Assembly (NCBI RefSeq): GCF_013155365.1 | Contig: NZ_JABJRA010000001.1 | Coordinates: 1 to 64,000, forward strand | DNA: 64,000 bases | Source of the DNA: Nocardioides sp. zg-DK7169 | GTDB taxonomy: Bacteria > Actinomycetota > Actinomycetes > Propionibacteriales > Nocardioidaceae | Reading direction: 5' to 3' | In this document: piece after piece, positions 8,200 to 17,525 of the stretch | Layout of the letters: every line of letters begins with the position of its first letter | Numbering within the stretch: position 1 is the stretch's first letter | Made by a program: the position numbers and the translations under genes | Notes under the pieces: model-generated | Seen by the model: the letters and a program-made list of their open reading frames with translations, nothing else | Told to the model about the DNA's origin: nothing | Database searches by the model: none

Positions 8200-10245
8200 T
8201 CAGAGCGTCGGCGGGTCCACCTGGATCCGTACGGCGTCGAGCTTGCGCGCCGACCGGATCCGCTGCAGCTCGCCGAGCGCCCGGGACAGCGCGGCGCCGT
8301 GCAGGCGGGGCGCGCGCAGCACCACCCGGCACTCCTCCTCGGCCGGCACCGGGCCGAGCACGTCGGTGGCGGGCGGCAGGTCGAGCAGGGTGACCGCGTC
8401 GTCGACGGCCCCGGGCTCGCCGGTGATGGTCGCCATCCGGGAGGCCGGCGGGAGGTGGGCCTCGACCCGCTCGGTGGTCTCGCGCTCGGCGAACCCGGCG
8501 TGGTCCCAGCGCACCAGCGCCTGCACCGACGGGTGCGCCGGGTCGCCCACGATCAGCGCCCGCCCGCCGGGGCGCACGAGCGCGACCGCGTTGGTCCAGC
8601 GCCGCAGTGCCTCCTCGTCGGTGCGCAGGTCGGTGCGACCCAGCGTCAGCCACGCGTCGAGCAGCACCACCACGGCGTAGCCGCCCGCGGCGACCGGCTC
8701 GGCGCCCGGCGTCGCGACCACGATCCCGGGACGCTCGTCGACCTCGGCGAGCACCCGGTCGCCGGCGGAGGTCACCACCCGGGCACCCGGGAAGGCGCGC
8801 CCGAGCTCCTCGGCGGTGCGCTCCTGGCCGACCACCGGCGCGCGCAGCCCGCGGTGCCCGCAGGTCGGGCAGGCCCACTGCTCGGCGACCACGCCGCACC
8901 AGCGGCACGCCGGCGGCAGGGTCGGGCCGCGCAGCTGCAGCGGACCGGTGCAGGCGCCGCAGCGCGCCGGGGTGCGGCAGCGCTCGCAGGCCAGCGACGG
9001 GACGTAGCCCGAGCGGGGCGACTGCACCAGCACCGGCCCCTCGGCCAGCCCGATGCGCACCGCGTCGTGGACCTGGCGCGGCATCCGGGCGGCGCGGGCC
9101 ATCGGGTCGCGCAGCAGGTCGAAGTCGGTGGCGCCGGCAACCGCGACGCGGACCCGTTCACGCACCACCGCACGCGGCGCGACGAGGTCCTCGGCCCAGC
9201 CGGTGCGGACCAGGTAGGAGGCCTCCACGGTGCGCGCGAACCCGCCGACGAGCACCGCGGTGCCCTCGCGCTCGGCGCGCAGCAGCAGCGTCTCGCGGGT
9301 GTGCGGGTACGGCGCGCGCGGCTCGGCGTGCAGGTCGTCGCCGTCGTCCCAGATCGCGACCAGGCCCAGGTCGCGCACCGGGGCGAAGGCCGCCGATCGG
9401 GTGCCGACGACGATGCGGCGCTCGCCGCGGGCGACGGCGAGGAAGTCGCGGTAGCGCGCCGCCGGGCCGGCGTCGGCGCGCAGCACCACGTGGTGGCCCT
9501 CGCCGAGCAGCGCGCGCAGCGCGGCGTCGAGGCGGTCGACGTCGCGTCCGTCGGGCACGCACACCACGCTGCCGCGCCCCGCGAGGCGGGTCACCGCGGC
9601 GGCCAGGGCGACCAGGTGGGCCCAGTCCTCGCCGGGTGCCGGACCCCAGACGGCGCGCGGCGACGCGCCCTCGCGCAACCGGCGCAGGAACGGCTCCAGG
9701 TGGGCCGCCCCCGGCGTCAGCGCGCCGACCGCGCGGCGTACGGCCTCGCCGAGCGCGTCGAGGGGCGGCTCCGGCGGGGTGGGGGTCTTCTCGACGCTCG
9801 CGTGGCGCGGCGGGACGGCCAGGCGCAGCACGTCGGAGCGGGTGCCGGCGTAGCGCTCGGCGACGTCGGCGCTCAGTGCCGCGACCGCCGGGCTCAGCAC
9901 CGGCTCGGCGCTCACCACCCGGCGCAGCGGCGCGAGCCGGCCGGTGTGCTCGGAGGACGCCGCGCGGGCCACGACGTAGCCGTCGACGTCCTGGCCGGCG
10001 AAGCGGACCTTGACCCGCACGCCGGGCCGGGCGGCCTGGGCCATCGCGACCGGCACGGCGTAGTCGAAGGGCCGGTCGAGGTGGGCCAGCGGCACGTCGA
10101 CCAGCACCCGGGCGACCGGGTCGGTGGTGGTGATCTCGGCCTCGGCGACCTTGCGCGCACGGGTCGCGCGCGCCTTGGCCTGGGACTCCGCCGCCGTCGC
10201 CCGCACCATGCCCGGCAGCTCGGGGTGCTCCAGCGGCGCGGTCAT
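8200..10245 (-). CDS. priA: PriA-like primosome protein (no Walker A)
   Basis: 681 residues from ATG 10245. The N-terminal DNA-binding domain ([17 protein letters not shown]) is typical of PriA. A central eight-cysteine zinc region ([23 protein letters not shown]) and the C-terminal RIQVDPPTL-type end are also present. The ATP-binding loop expected near the middle is absent: no GxGKT appears, and the DEEH-like position reads WDDGDD. Loss of ATPase motifs is a known feature of actinobacterial PriA, annotated as probable replication restart protein. It probably retains a DNA/SSB-binding or loading role and not helicase activity. It lies between metK and def. Confidence 0.9.
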   Translation of the reverse strand: MTAPLEHPELPGMVRATAAESQAKARATRARKVAEAEITTTDPVARVLVDVPLAHLDRPFDYAVPVAMAQAARPGVRVKVRFAGQDVDGYVVARAASSEHTGRLAPLRRVVSAEPVLSPAVAALSADVAERYAGTRSDVLRLAVPPRHASVEKTPTPPEPPLDALGEAVRRAVGALTPGAAHLEPFLRRLREGASPRAVWGPAPGEDWAHLVALAAAVTRLAGRGSVVCVPDGRDVDRLDAALRALLGEGHHVVLRADAGPAARYRDFLAVARGERRIVVGTRSAAFAPVRDLGLVAIWDDGDDLHAEPRAPYPHTRETLLLRAEREGTAVLVGGFARTVEASYLVRTGWAEDLVAPRAVVRERVRVAVAGATDFDLLRDPMARAARMPRQVHDAVRIGLAEGPVLVQSPRSGYVPSLACERCRTPARCGACTGPLQLRGPTLPPACRWCGVVAEQWACPTCGHRGLRAPVVGQERTAEELGRAFPGARVVTSAGDRVLAEVDERPGIVVATPGAEPVAAGGYAVVVLLDAWLTLGRTDLRTDEEALRRWTNAVALVRPGGRALIVGDPAHPSVQALVRWDHAGFAERETTERVEAHLPPASRMATITGEPGAVDDAVTLLDLPPATDVLGPVPAEEECRVVLRAPRLHGAALSRALGELQRIRSARKLDAVRIQVDPPTL

Positions 10246-10302
10246 GGACAGATGTCTACCAGCGCCCACCCCCACCGCCGAGCGGGGGCGTCCCACGTCG
10301 CA

Positions 10303-10334
10303 GCGGGCCCTCCTCGTCGCCGAGAAGGGCCCGC
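10303..10334 (-). terminator. Hairpin downstream of metK
   Basis: GCGGGCCCTCCTCG (10303-10316) pairs with CGAGAAGGGCCCGC (10321-10334) through a 14-bp stem with one mismatch and a 4-nt loop. It lies 13 bp past the metK stop and before priA. There is no T-run; the structure fits an actinobacterial intrinsic terminator or attenuator. Confidence 0.6.
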
Positions 10335-10346
10335 CGCTCACGTGGT

Positions 10347-11582
10347 TCAGTCGCGCAGCGCGGCCCGCAGCGCGTCGGCGCGGTCGGTGCGCTCCCAGGT
10401 GAACTCGGGGAGCTCGCGGCCGAAGTGGCCGTACGCCGCGGTCTTGGCGTAGATCGGGCGCAGCAGGTCCAGGTCGCGGATGATCGCGGCCGGGCGCAGG
10501 TCGAAGACCTCCAGCACGGCCTGCTGGATCTGCTCGTCGGAGACCGTGCCGGTGCCGAAGGTCTCGATGAAGACGCCCACCGGCTTGGCCTTGCCGATGG
10601 CGTAGGCGACCTGGGCCTCGCAGCGCGTGGCCAGGCCCGCGGCGACGACGTTCTTGGCCACCCAGCGCATGGCGTACGCCGCGGAGCGGTCGACCTTCGA
10701 GGGGTCCTTGCCGGAGAACGCGCCGCCGCCGTGGCGGGCCATGCCGCCGTAGGTGTCGACGATGATCTTGCGGCCGGTGAGGCCGGCGTCGCCCATCGGG
10801 CCGCCGACCACGAAGCGCCCGGTGGGGTTGACCAGCAGGCGGTAGCCGTCGGAGGGGATGGGGAACATCGCCAGGACCGGGTCGATGACGTGCTTCTTGA
10901 TGTCCGGCTGGAGGGTCGACTCGAGGTCGATCTCCTCGGCGTGCTGGGTCGAGAGCACCACGGTGTCGATGCGGACCGGCCGGTTGGCCTCGTCGTACTC
11001 GATGGTCACCTGGGTCTTGCCGTCCGGGCGCAGGTAGTCCAGCGTCCCGTCCTTGCGGACCTGGGAGAGCCGCTCGGACAGCGTCTGCGCGATCTTGATC
11101 GGCAGCGGCATCAGCTCGGGGGTGTCGTCGCAGGCGTAGCCGAACATCAGGCCCTGGTCGCCCGCGCCCTGGCGGTCGAGCGCGTCCTCGGAGGAGCCGA
11201 CGCGGCTCTCGTGGCCCTCGTCGACGCCCTGGGCGATGTCGCCGGACTGCCCGCCGATGGCGACCATGACGCCGCAGGAGTGGCCGTCGAAGCCCTTCTC
11301 CGAGGAGTCGTAGCCGATCTCGAGGATGCGCTCGCGCACCTTCTGCTTGATGTCGACGTAGCCGGAGGTGGTGACCTCCCCGGCGACGACGACGAGGCCG
11401 GTGGTCAGCAGCGTCTCCACGGCCACCCGGCTCGTGGGGTCCTGAGCGAGCATCGCGTCGAGGACGCAGTCGCTGATCTGGTCGGCGATCTTGTCGGGGT
11501 GACCCTCGGTCACCGACTCAGAGGTGAAGAGTCGTCCAGCCACAGTCGTGCTCGCTCCCGTTCGGTCCCGGTCGGTCGTCAT
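10347..11582 (-). CDS. metK: S-adenosylmethionine synthetase
   Basis: Makes SAM from methionine and ATP; 411 residues. Landmarks: [13 protein letters not shown] near residues 22-34, the [13 protein letters not shown] hexapeptide-type motif, and [17 protein letters not shown], the P-loop-like motif. The C-terminal end is conserved. The N-terminus is extended by about 15 residues relative to the family's usual [10 protein letters not shown] start; the ATG at 11582 is the first in frame. A 130-bp leader separates it from coaBC, the largest gap in this block. Confidence 0.95.
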   Translation of the reverse strand: MTTDRDRTGASTTVAGRLFTSESVTEGHPDKIADQISDCVLDAMLAQDPTSRVAVETLLTTGLVVVAGEVTTSGYVDIKQKVRERILEIGYDSSEKGFDGHSCGVMVAIGGQSGDIAQGVDEGHESRVGSSEDALDRQGAGDQGLMFGYACDDTPELMPLPIKIAQTLSERLSQVRKDGTLDYLRPDGKTQVTIEYDEANRPVRIDTVVLSTQHAEEIDLESTLQPDIKKHVIDPVLAMFPIPSDGYRLLVNPTGRFVVGGPMGDAGLTGRKIIVDTYGGMARHGGGAFSGKDPSKVDRSAAYAMRWVAKNVVAAGLATRCEAQVAYAIGKAKPVGVFIETFGTGTVSDEQIQQAVLEVFDLRPAAIIRDLDLLRPIYAKTAAYGHFGRELPEFTWERTDRADALRAALRD

Positions 11583-11611
11583 GTGCCGCCCGGTGCCCCG
11601 GGGCGACGGTG

Positions 11612-11646
11612 GAGAATCGTGCAGAAAGATGATTGAGGATCGTGCA
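11612..11646. repeat. Direct repeat pair in the metK leader
   Basis: GAGAATCGTGCA (11612-11623) and GAGGATCGTGCA (11635-11646) are 12-bp direct repeats with one mismatch and a 23-bp period, about two helical turns. The patch is unusually AT-rich for this window. A TACCCT -10-like box for metK lies just upstream on the minus strand (11656-11661). Possible tandem operator for a regulator of metK; no known motif is recognised. Confidence 0.4.
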
Positions 11647-11712
11647 TTCCCGTTCAGGGTAGCCGCACGTCCGCGCCTCGAGACGTATCCGCGAGGAACG
11701 GGCGCAGCGGCG

Positions 11713-12996
11713 TCAGCCCAGGCGCGCGGCCACCTGGTCCCAGATCGCGTGCGCGAGGGCGGCCTTGGACCCCCTGGGCACCTCGACGGCGGCGCCGTCG
11801 GCGGCCAGGATCACCGCCTCGTTGTCGGGCTGGCCGAAGACCGCTCCCCCGCTGACGTCGTTGACGACGAGCAGGTCGCAGCCCTTGCGGGCCAGCTTGG
11901 CGCGGGCCAGGTCGAGCACCGAGCCGGTGTCGTCGCCGGTCTCGGCGGCGAAGCCGACCACCACGCTCTCGGGTCGCACCCGCCGGGTGCTGATCTCGTG
12001 GAGGATGTCGGGGTTCTGCACCAGCTCCAGCGCCGGCGCGGAGCCGTCCCCGGACTTCTTGATCTTCGCCTGGCTCACGTTCGCGGGCCGGAAGTCGGCG
12101 GGGGCCGCGGCCATCACGACGGCGTCGGCGCCGGCCGCGGCGACCACGACGGCGTCGCGCAGCTGCGCGGTGGTCTCGACCCGCACCACCTTCGCGCCGG
12201 CCGGGTCGGGCAGCGCGACGTTGGCGGCGACCAGCGTGACGTCGGCGCCGCGGGCCACCGCGGCCCGGGCCAGCGCCACGCCCTGGAGGCCGGAGGAGCG
12301 GTTGCCGAGGAAGCGCACCGGGTCGAGGTACTCCCGGGTGCCGCCGGCGGACACGACGACCTGACGGCCGGCGAGGTCCTGGACCGGTGCGGCCGTGCCA
12401 CGCGCGCGGGTCAGCAGGTCGACGACGAGCTCGAAGATCTCCCCCGGGTCGGGCAGCCGGCCCTTGCCGGTGTCCTTGCCGGTGAGCCGCCCCTCGGCCG
12501 GCTCGACGACGAGCGCGCCGCGGCGGCGCAGGGTGGCGACGTTGTCGCGGGTCGCGGGGTGCTCCCACATCTCGGTGTGCATCGCCGGGGCGAAGACGAC
12601 CGGGCAGCGCGCGGTGAGCAGCGTGTTGGTGAGCAGGTCGTCGGCCTGGCCGTGCGCGGCCTTCGCCATCAGGTCGGCGGTCGCCGGGGCGATCACCACC
12701 AGGTCGGCGGACTGGCCGATGCGCACGTGCGGCACCTCGTGCACGCCGTCCCAGACCTCGGTGGCCACCGGGCGGCCCGACAGCGCCGCCCAGGTCGGCG
12801 CGCCGACGAAGCGCAGCGCGGAGGCGGTCGGCACGACCGTGACGTCGTGACCGGACTCGGTCAGGCGGCGCAGCAGCTCGCAGGCCTTGTACGCCGCGAT
12901 GCCGCCGGAGACCCCCAGCACGACCTGCGGACGCGCAACAGGCCGTGCCCCCTCAGGGGACACGGCCTCGGAGCCGGGGTCGCTGGTGGGGTTCAC
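11713..12996 (-). CDS. coaBC: Bifunctional phosphopantothenoylcysteine decarboxylase/phosphopantothenate-cysteine ligase
   Basis: Two consecutive steps of coenzyme A synthesis, 427 residues. The N-terminal flavoprotein CoaC has [20 protein letters not shown], the active-site His in [17 protein letters not shown], and the APAMHTEMW substrate-recognition clamp. The C-terminal CoaB has [29 protein letters not shown] and KIKK. The start is GTG 12996. The first 20 residues are non-conserved, so a slightly later start is possible. It follows rpoZ directly, a widespread order (gmk-rpoZ-coaBC-priA/metK). Confidence 0.94.
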   Translation of the reverse strand: MNPTSDPGSEAVSPEGARPVARPQVVLGVSGGIAAYKACELLRRLTESGHDVTVVPTASALRFVGAPTWAALSGRPVATEVWDGVHEVPHVRIGQSADLVVIAPATADLMAKAAHGQADDLLTNTLLTARCPVVFAPAMHTEMWEHPATRDNVATLRRRGALVVEPAEGRLTGKDTGKGRLPDPGEIFELVVDLLTRARGTAAPVQDLAGRQVVVSAGGTREYLDPVRFLGNRSSGLQGVALARAAVARGADVTLVAANVALPDPAGAKVVRVETTAQLRDAVVVAAAGADAVVMAAAPADFRPANVSQAKIKKSGDGSAPALELVQNPDILHEISTRRVRPESVVVGFAAETGDDTGSVLDLARAKLARKGCDLLVVNDVSGGAVFGQPDNEAVILAADGAAVEVPRGSKAALAHAIWDQVAARLG

Positions 12997-13015
12997 CGGC
13001 GAGACGCGGGGTGGG

Positions 13016-13345
13016 TCATGCCTCGGCGTTGAAGCCGGAGTCCGCGGCGGCGGCCTGGGCGGCAGCCTCGGCGGCCAGCTCGGCCGGGTCGACGTCCTCG
13101 CAGGTCAGGAGGTCCTCGCTGATCTCGCGGAGCGCGATCGAGAGGGGCTTCTCCTGCACGTGGGTGTCCACGAGCGGGCCGACGTACTCCAGCAGGCCCT
13201 CGCCCAGCTGGGAGTAGTAGGCGTTGATCTGCCGGGCGCGCTTGGCGCTGTAGAGCACCAGCTTGTACTTGCTGTCGGTCTTGGTGAGCAGGTCGTCGAT
13301 CGGAGGGTTGGTGACACCCTGAGCGTCGATGATGGGTCCAGGCAC
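13016..13345 (-). CDS. rpoZ: RNA polymerase omega subunit
   Basis: 109 residues from GTG 13345. Omega binds the beta' subunit and aids RNA polymerase assembly. Landmarks: [32 protein letters not shown] and the [10 protein letters not shown] helix. The tail is Ala/Glu-rich, as in other actinobacterial omega proteins. The gene begins 11 bp after gmk, so it is very likely co-transcribed with it. Confidence 0.94.
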   Translation of the reverse strand: MPGPIIDAQGVTNPPIDDLLTKTDSKYKLVLYSAKRARQINAYYSQLGEGLLEYVGPLVDTHVQEKPLSIALREISEDLLTCEDVDPAELAAEAAAQAAAADSGFNAEA

Positions 13346-13356
13346 GCTAAAACGCC

Positions 13357-13938
13357 TCACAGATCTGTCGGTGGTTGCTTCAGCAAGGCTACCAACTGCT
13401 CGGCTGCCTCGTGAACTTCGTGGTTGACGATGGTGATGTCGAACTCCGACTCGGCCGCCAGCTCCCCGCGCGCGGTCTCCAACCGGCGCTCGCGCTCCTC
13501 GGCCGTCTCGGTGCCGCGTCCGACCAGGCGGCGTACCAGCTCCTCCCACGACGGGGGGCTCAGGAAGACGAACAAGGCGTCCGGCATGGTCCGGCGGACC
13601 TGGCGTGCGCCCTGCAGGTCGATCTCCAGCATCGCGGGCTGTCCGCTGGCCAGGGCGAGCTCGACCGGCTGCCGGGGAGTGCCGTAGCGGGCCGCCTTGT
13701 GCACGACCGCCCACTCGAGCAGGTCGTCGTCGGCGATCATCCGGTCGAACTCCTCGTCGGAGACGAACCAGTAGTGGAGGCCGTTCTCCTCGCCGGGCCG
13801 CGGCGGGCGCGTCGTGGCGGAGACGGAGATCCAGACCTCCGGGTGGGCAGCGCGGACCGCCGCCGCCACCGTGCCCTTGCCCACCGCGGTCGGACCCGCG
13901 AGGACGACGAGACGGGAGCGGCGCTCGGGGGTGCTCAC
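13357..13938 (-). CDS. gmk: Guanylate kinase
   Basis: Phosphorylates GMP to GDP; 193 residues. P-loop GPTAVGKGT (15-23), the GMP-binding [19 protein letters not shown], and DLQGARQVR are all in place. The start is GTG 13938, whose GTGA overlaps the mihF stop by 4 nt, indicating translational coupling. Its position between mihF and rpoZ is the standard actinobacterial order. Confidence 0.95.
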   Translation of the reverse strand: MSTPERRSRLVVLAGPTAVGKGTVAAAVRAAHPEVWISVSATTRPPRPGEENGLHYWFVSDEEFDRMIADDDLLEWAVVHKAARYGTPRQPVELALASGQPAMLEIDLQGARQVRRTMPDALFVFLSPPSWEELVRRLVGRGTETAEERERRLETARGELAAESEFDITIVNHEVHEAAEQLVALLKQPPTDL

Positions 13939-14258
13939 GCGTCGCGCGAGGCGAACTCGGCCTCGAGGGCCGCGACCTGCTTGGCACCGAGGCCGCGCAC
14001 GCGGCGGCTCTCGGCGATCCCCAGCCGCTCCATGGTCTGGCGAGCACGGACCTTGCCCAGGCCGGGCATGGACTGGAGCAGGTCGACGACCTTCATCTTG
14101 CCGACGACCTCGTTGACCTGGCCCTCGCGCAGCACGTCGACGATGGAGGCACCGGAGTTCTTCAGCCGGTTCTTCACCTCGGCCCGCTCCCGGCGGGACG
14201 CGGCCGCCTTCTCGAGTGCTGCCTGGCGCTGTTCGGGGGTGAGCGGGGGCAGAGCCAC
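13935..14258 (-). CDS. mihF: Integration host factor, actinobacterial type (mIHF)
   Basis: A small DNA-binding, nucleoid-associated protein of 107 residues. It shows the mIHF pattern: [33 protein letters not shown], and the helix-two-turn-helix segment [28 protein letters not shown]. It is unrelated to proteobacterial IHF despite the name. The family is restricted to Actinobacteria and adjoins gmk there, which supports the taxonomic call. A 149-bp gap lies upstream. Confidence 0.93.
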   Translation of the reverse strand: MALPPLTPEQRQAALEKAAASRRERAEVKNRLKNSGASIVDVLREGQVNEVVGKMKVVDLLQSMPGLGKVRARQTMERLGIAESRRVRGLGAKQVAALEAEFASRDA

Positions 14259-14407
14259 GGGCGTCCTTCTCGTCGGTGTCGGGGGCGGCCGTGCGATCGA
14301 CGGGCGCGCCCACTGGCCTGGTGACGCTCAATGTAGTCAGAACGCGGAGGACACGGCAATCGGCTGCCCCGGCGGGGGCCCCGCGTGCGCCGCTGGTCAC
14401 ACCGCGC

Positions 14408-14878
14408 TCAGGGCACGAGCGGGGTCTTGCACACGTCCCGGGCCTGCTGCTCGAGCCCGGCCATCGCGACGGCGGTCCGCTCCGAGGCCAGCTCGCGGGC
14501 CGCGCCGTCGATCGCGCTGCGCTGCGCGGCGGCCAGGCCGGCCGGCGGCCGCTCCCGGTCGTACGACGCGGGGTCCACGCCGGCCTGGTCGAGCGCGGCG
14601 TCCAGCGCCTGCAGGCGACCCAGCACCTGCTGCCACTCGTCGGCGAGGTCGCCGGGCGCCTCGGCGGCCAGGTCCTCCAGCACCGGCAGCGCGCGCAGCA
14701 GCGCGTCCGGTCCCCCGTCGTCGAGCAGCCCGGCGAGCTCGTCCTGGCGCGCGGAGACCTCCGTGCAGTAGGACTCGGTCGCGTCGCCGCCGCAGCCACC
14801 GAGCACGAGCGGCAGCGCGAGCGCGAGCGGACCGGCCAGCCCGACGGCCCAGCGGCGCCCGCCCGCGCGCGGCCGCAT
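14408..14878 (-). CDS. Putative lipoprotein, unknown function
   Basis: 156 residues. An arginine-rich n-region and hydrophobic stretch ([18 protein letters not shown]) end in a lipobox LGGC, so the protein is probably lipid-anchored outside the cell. The mature part is helical and Ala/Glu/Asp-rich, with two further cysteines (SYCTE and DVCKT) that may form a disulfide. No catalytic motif is recognised. The ATG overlaps the pyrF stop (ATGA), so it is expressed from the pyrimidine cluster. Confidence 0.7.
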   Translation of the reverse strand: MRPRAGGRRWAVGLAGPLALALPLVLGGCGGDATESYCTEVSARQDELAGLLDDGGPDALLRALPVLEDLAAEAPGDLADEWQQVLGRLQALDAALDQAGVDPASYDRERPPAGLAAAQRSAIDGAARELASERTAVAMAGLEQQARDVCKTPLVP

Positions 14879-15726
14879 CAGCGCAGCGCCGCCAGCTCGT
14901 CGTTCGCGCGCAGCACCGCGTCGCGCATGGCGGCGACGTCGGGGCCCAGGCGCAGCACGTCGCGCGAGGAGCTCGGCAGCACGTGGCGCGCGGCCGCGCC
15001 GAAGATGCGGCGCACGTCCTCGAGGGTGCCGCCCTGGGCGCCGTACCCGGGGGCGAGCAGCGGCCCGGCGATGTCGAGGTCCTCCGCGCTCTCCCCGATG
15101 GTGGCGCCGACGACCGCGCCGAAGCTGCCCGTCGGCGCCTCGGCCGCGACCTCCGCGGCGTTGAGGTCGCGCAGCGAGTCGAGCACCGTGCCGGCCACCG
15201 TGCGCCCGTCGGCGGCCACGGCGTGCTGCACCTGCGCGCCCTCGGGGTTGGAGGTCAGGGCGAGCACGAAGACTCCCCCGCCGTGGCGCTGGGCGGTGCG
15301 CACCATCGGGTCCAGCGAGCCGAACCCGAGGAACGGGCTGGCGGTGATCGCGTCCACCGCGAGCGGTGACGTCGGGTCGAGGTAGGCGTCGGCGTAGGCC
15401 TGCGAGGTGGAGCCGATGTCGCCGCGCTTCACGTCGAGGAGGACCAGCGCCCCGGCGGCGCGCGACTCGGCGACCACCCGCTCCAGCACCGCGACGCCGC
15501 GGCTGCCGAAGCGCTCGTAGAAGGCCGACTGCGGCTTGATCACCGAGGCGTGCGGCGCCACCGCCTCCACGGCCCCCAGCGCGAAGCGCTCCAGGCCGGC
15601 GAGGTCGTCGCCAAGTCCCCACGACTCCAGCAGGGCGGCGTGCGGGTCGATGCCCACGCACAGCGGGCCGCGCTCGGCGACGGCCGCGTGCAGACGGGTG
15701 CCGAACGGGACGGTGGTGCTCATCAT
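14878..15726 (-). CDS. pyrF: Orotidine 5'-phosphate decarboxylase (type 2)
   Basis: Last step of UMP synthesis. The 282 residues show the type-2 signature: LCVGIDPHAALLESWG, VIKPQSAFYERFG, and the catalytic LLDVKRGDIGSTSQAYADAYL (Asp, Lys, Asp). APGYGAQGG is the phosphate loop. The gene starts with two ATGs (15726, 15723); the first overlaps the stop of the class 1B-like pyrD as ATGA. Type 2 enzymes are the norm in actinobacteria. Confidence 0.95.
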   Translation of the reverse strand: MMSTTVPFGTRLHAAVAERGPLCVGIDPHAALLESWGLGDDLAGLERFALGAVEAVAPHASVIKPQSAFYERFGSRGVAVLERVVAESRAAGALVLLDVKRGDIGSTSQAYADAYLDPTSPLAVDAITASPFLGFGSLDPMVRTAQRHGGGVFVLALTSNPEGAQVQHAVAADGRTVAGTVLDSLRDLNAAEVAAEAPTGSFGAVVGATIGESAEDLDIAGPLLAPGYGAQGGTLEDVRRIFGAAARHVLPSSSRDVLRLGPDVAAMRDAVLRANDELAALR

Positions 15727-16703
15727 CGGTGCTGCTCCTGGCTGGGGTCGGTGTTGATCTGGACGGGCCGCGCCGGGCGGGACGGGGCGTCTGGGGCGTC
15801 CAGGGAGGCGTCTGCGGGTCCGGCAGCGGGTCCGGGTCCGGTGCGGCCCTCGTCCCCGTCGGAGGCCAGCTCGGCGACCAGGCGCCCGGCGGTGGTGGGG
15901 TCGTGCAGCAGCGCGCTGCCGACCTGGACCGCGGTGGCGCCGGCGCGCAGGAAGTCCCGCGCGTCCGCGGCGGTGGCGATGCCGCCGGCCCCGATCACCG
16001 GCAGCGCGGGCAGCGCGGCGCGCACCTCGGTCACGCAGCGCAGTGCGAGCGGTCGCACGGCAGGGCCGCTGAGCCCGGCGGGGCGGCCGTCCGGGAGCGC
16101 GGCGGGCTGGGGGCCGCCCACGACCACCGCGACCGCGCCGGACTCCGCCGCGGTGCGGGCCGCCTCGACGACGCGCAGCACGTCCGGGCGCAGCTTGGCC
16201 AGCACCGGGATGCCCGGGGGCAGCTCGCGGAGCACGGCGGTCAGCACGCTGGTCATGTGGAAGGGCTCGCGCACGTCGAAGAGCCCGTGGGCGGCGGCGT
16301 CCGGCGCCGAGAGGTTCACCTCGACCGCCGCGATGCCCGGGGCGCGCCCGAGGCGGCGCACCAGGTCGGCGTACTCCTGCACCGAGGCGGCGGCCACCGA
16401 GACCACGACCCGGGCGCCGGACTGCACCAGCGGCGGCAGCTCGGTGGCCAGGAAGCCCTCGAGGCCGGGGTTCGGGCAGCCGGTGGAGTGCACGAGGCCC
16501 GACGGGGTCTCGACGACCCGGGGCGCCGGGCCGCCGCGGCGCGGGTTGAGCGTGATCGTGCGGGTGGTGAACGCGCCGAGCGCGTCCAGGGGTGAGTACG
16601 CCGCGAGCTCGCGGCCGGTCCCGCCGCACCCGGCGGCGGTGAGCACCGGGCTGCGCAGCGCCAGTCCCGGGATCTGCGGGACCTCGCGGATCGGTCCGGT
16701 CAT
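15723..16703 (-). CDS. Dihydroorotate dehydrogenase class 1B-like catalytic subunit (catalytic Cys absent)
   Basis: A flavin TIM-barrel protein of 326 residues related to PyrDB. It shares the LRSPVLTAAGCGGTG N-terminus, NPRRGGPAPRVVETPSGLVHSTG, a LAKLRPDV strand and the GAGGIATAADARDFLRAGATAVQVG FMN-phosphate site. Class 1 enzymes carry NxSCPN, with the cysteine as catalytic base. Here the aligned segment reads VNLSAPD, with alanine at that position. The C-terminus ends in an extra Pro/Ala-rich tail of about 40 residues. It is sandwiched between a pyrK-like gene and pyrF with 4-nt overlaps. A class 2 pyrD with its catalytic Ser lies just upstream, so this protein may have another substrate or be catalytically weak. 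Confidence 0.8.
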   Translation of the reverse strand: MTGPIREVPQIPGLALRSPVLTAAGCGGTGRELAAYSPLDALGAFTTRTITLNPRRGGPAPRVVETPSGLVHSTGCPNPGLEGFLATELPPLVQSGARVVVSVAAASVQEYADLVRRLGRAPGIAAVEVNLSAPDAAAHGLFDVREPFHMTSVLTAVLRELPPGIPVLAKLRPDVLRVVEAARTAAESGAVAVVVGGPQPAALPDGRPAGLSGPAVRPLALRCVTEVRAALPALPVIGAGGIATAADARDFLRAGATAVQVGSALLHDPTTAGRLVAELASDGDEGRTGPGPAAGPADASLDAPDAPSRPARPVQINTDPSQEQHR

Positions 16704-17518
16704 CGGCCCAGCTCCTCCCAGCGCACCCGGTCCCCGCGGAAGACGGGTCCGTCGACGCAGGCCCGCACGGTGCGGGCGACGCCGTCCTCCCCCACCACCG
16801 GGACCGGGCAGCCGTGGCACAGCCCGGTGGCGCAGGCGAGCGGCTGCTCGACCGCGCACTGGCTCCAGGCGCCGTGGGCCTCGGCGGCGGCGGCGACCGC
16901 GTGCAGCATCGGCTCGGGGCCGGCGGCATAGACGACCGCGGCCTCGGCGCGGCGCAGCACCTCGGCGACCGCGCCGGCGATCTCGCCGCGCTGGCCCACC
17001 GAGCCGTCGCGGGTGACCACGGTGACCGCGCGGGCGGAGCGGCGCGCCTCCAATGCGGAGAGCAGGTGCGCCTCGTCCGGGGCGCCGAGCAGCAGGGTGA
17101 CCGCGCAGCCGCGCTCACGCAGCCGATCGGCGAGCGGGAACAGGGGCGCGGCGGAGTAGCCCTCGCCGACGAGCACGCACGCGACCGGCTCCTTCGGGAG
17201 CGCGAACGGGCGCCCGAGCGGGCCGGTGAGCGCGAGCCGCGCGCCGACCGGCTGCTCGGCCAGCCAGCGGGTCCCGGGTCCGCGCACGTCCAGCACCAGC
17301 TGGAGAGCGAGGCCGTAGCCGCCGACCGGGCGGACCCGGTGGATCCACAGCGGCCGCGGCGCCAGCACCGCGGAGGTGCCGGGCGTGCCGACCGCGACCG
17401 CGACGAAGGTGCCCGGGCGGAACTGCTCCGCGACGCCGCGGGCGACGACGCTGAGGTGGTGGTACGCGCCGACCTTGCGGCTGGCCAGCAGCTCGCCGGT
17501 CGCGTGTACGGGACTCAC
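16700..17518 (-). CDS. PyrK-like FAD/[2Fe-2S] electron transfer subunit
   Basis: 272 residues from GTG 17518. A ferredoxin-reductase-like FAD domain (FRPGTFVAVAVG, APRPLWIHRV) and an NAD-binding domain (CVLVGEGYSAAPLFPLADRL, AAGPEPMLHAV) are followed by a cysteine cluster. ACATGLCHGC (C-x4-C-x2-C), with a distal Cys in RACVDGP, is the PyrK [2Fe-2S] site. It would pass electrons from its partner PyrD to NAD+. The stop overlaps the start of the class 1B-like PyrD gene by 4 nt, so the two probably form a complex. Confidence 0.85.
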   Translation of the reverse strand: MSPVHATGELLASRKVGAYHHLSVVARGVAEQFRPGTFVAVAVGTPGTSAVLAPRPLWIHRVRPVGGYGLALQLVLDVRGPGTRWLAEQPVGARLALTGPLGRPFALPKEPVACVLVGEGYSAAPLFPLADRLRERGCAVTLLLGAPDEAHLLSALEARRSARAVTVVTRDGSVGQRGEIAGAVAEVLRRAEAAVVYAAGPEPMLHAVAAAAEAHGAWSQCAVEQPLACATGLCHGCPVPVVGEDGVARTVRACVDGPVFRGDRVRWEELGR

Positions 17519-17525
17519 CTGCGCA

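Noticed and set aside
11583-11712. SAM riboswitch upstream of metK
   Set aside because: The leader has direct repeats but I could not find the conserved core or stems of known SAM riboswitches.
10425-13032. Long plus-strand frames opposite metK and coaBC
   Set aside because: Shadows of two unambiguous housekeeping genes; no independent coding signal.
15723-15860. Frameshift or fusion at the Pro/Ala-rich C-terminus of the class 1B-like PyrD
   Set aside because: The tail is in frame and low in complexity but ends in an exact ATGA overlap with pyrF, so the gene border looks natural.
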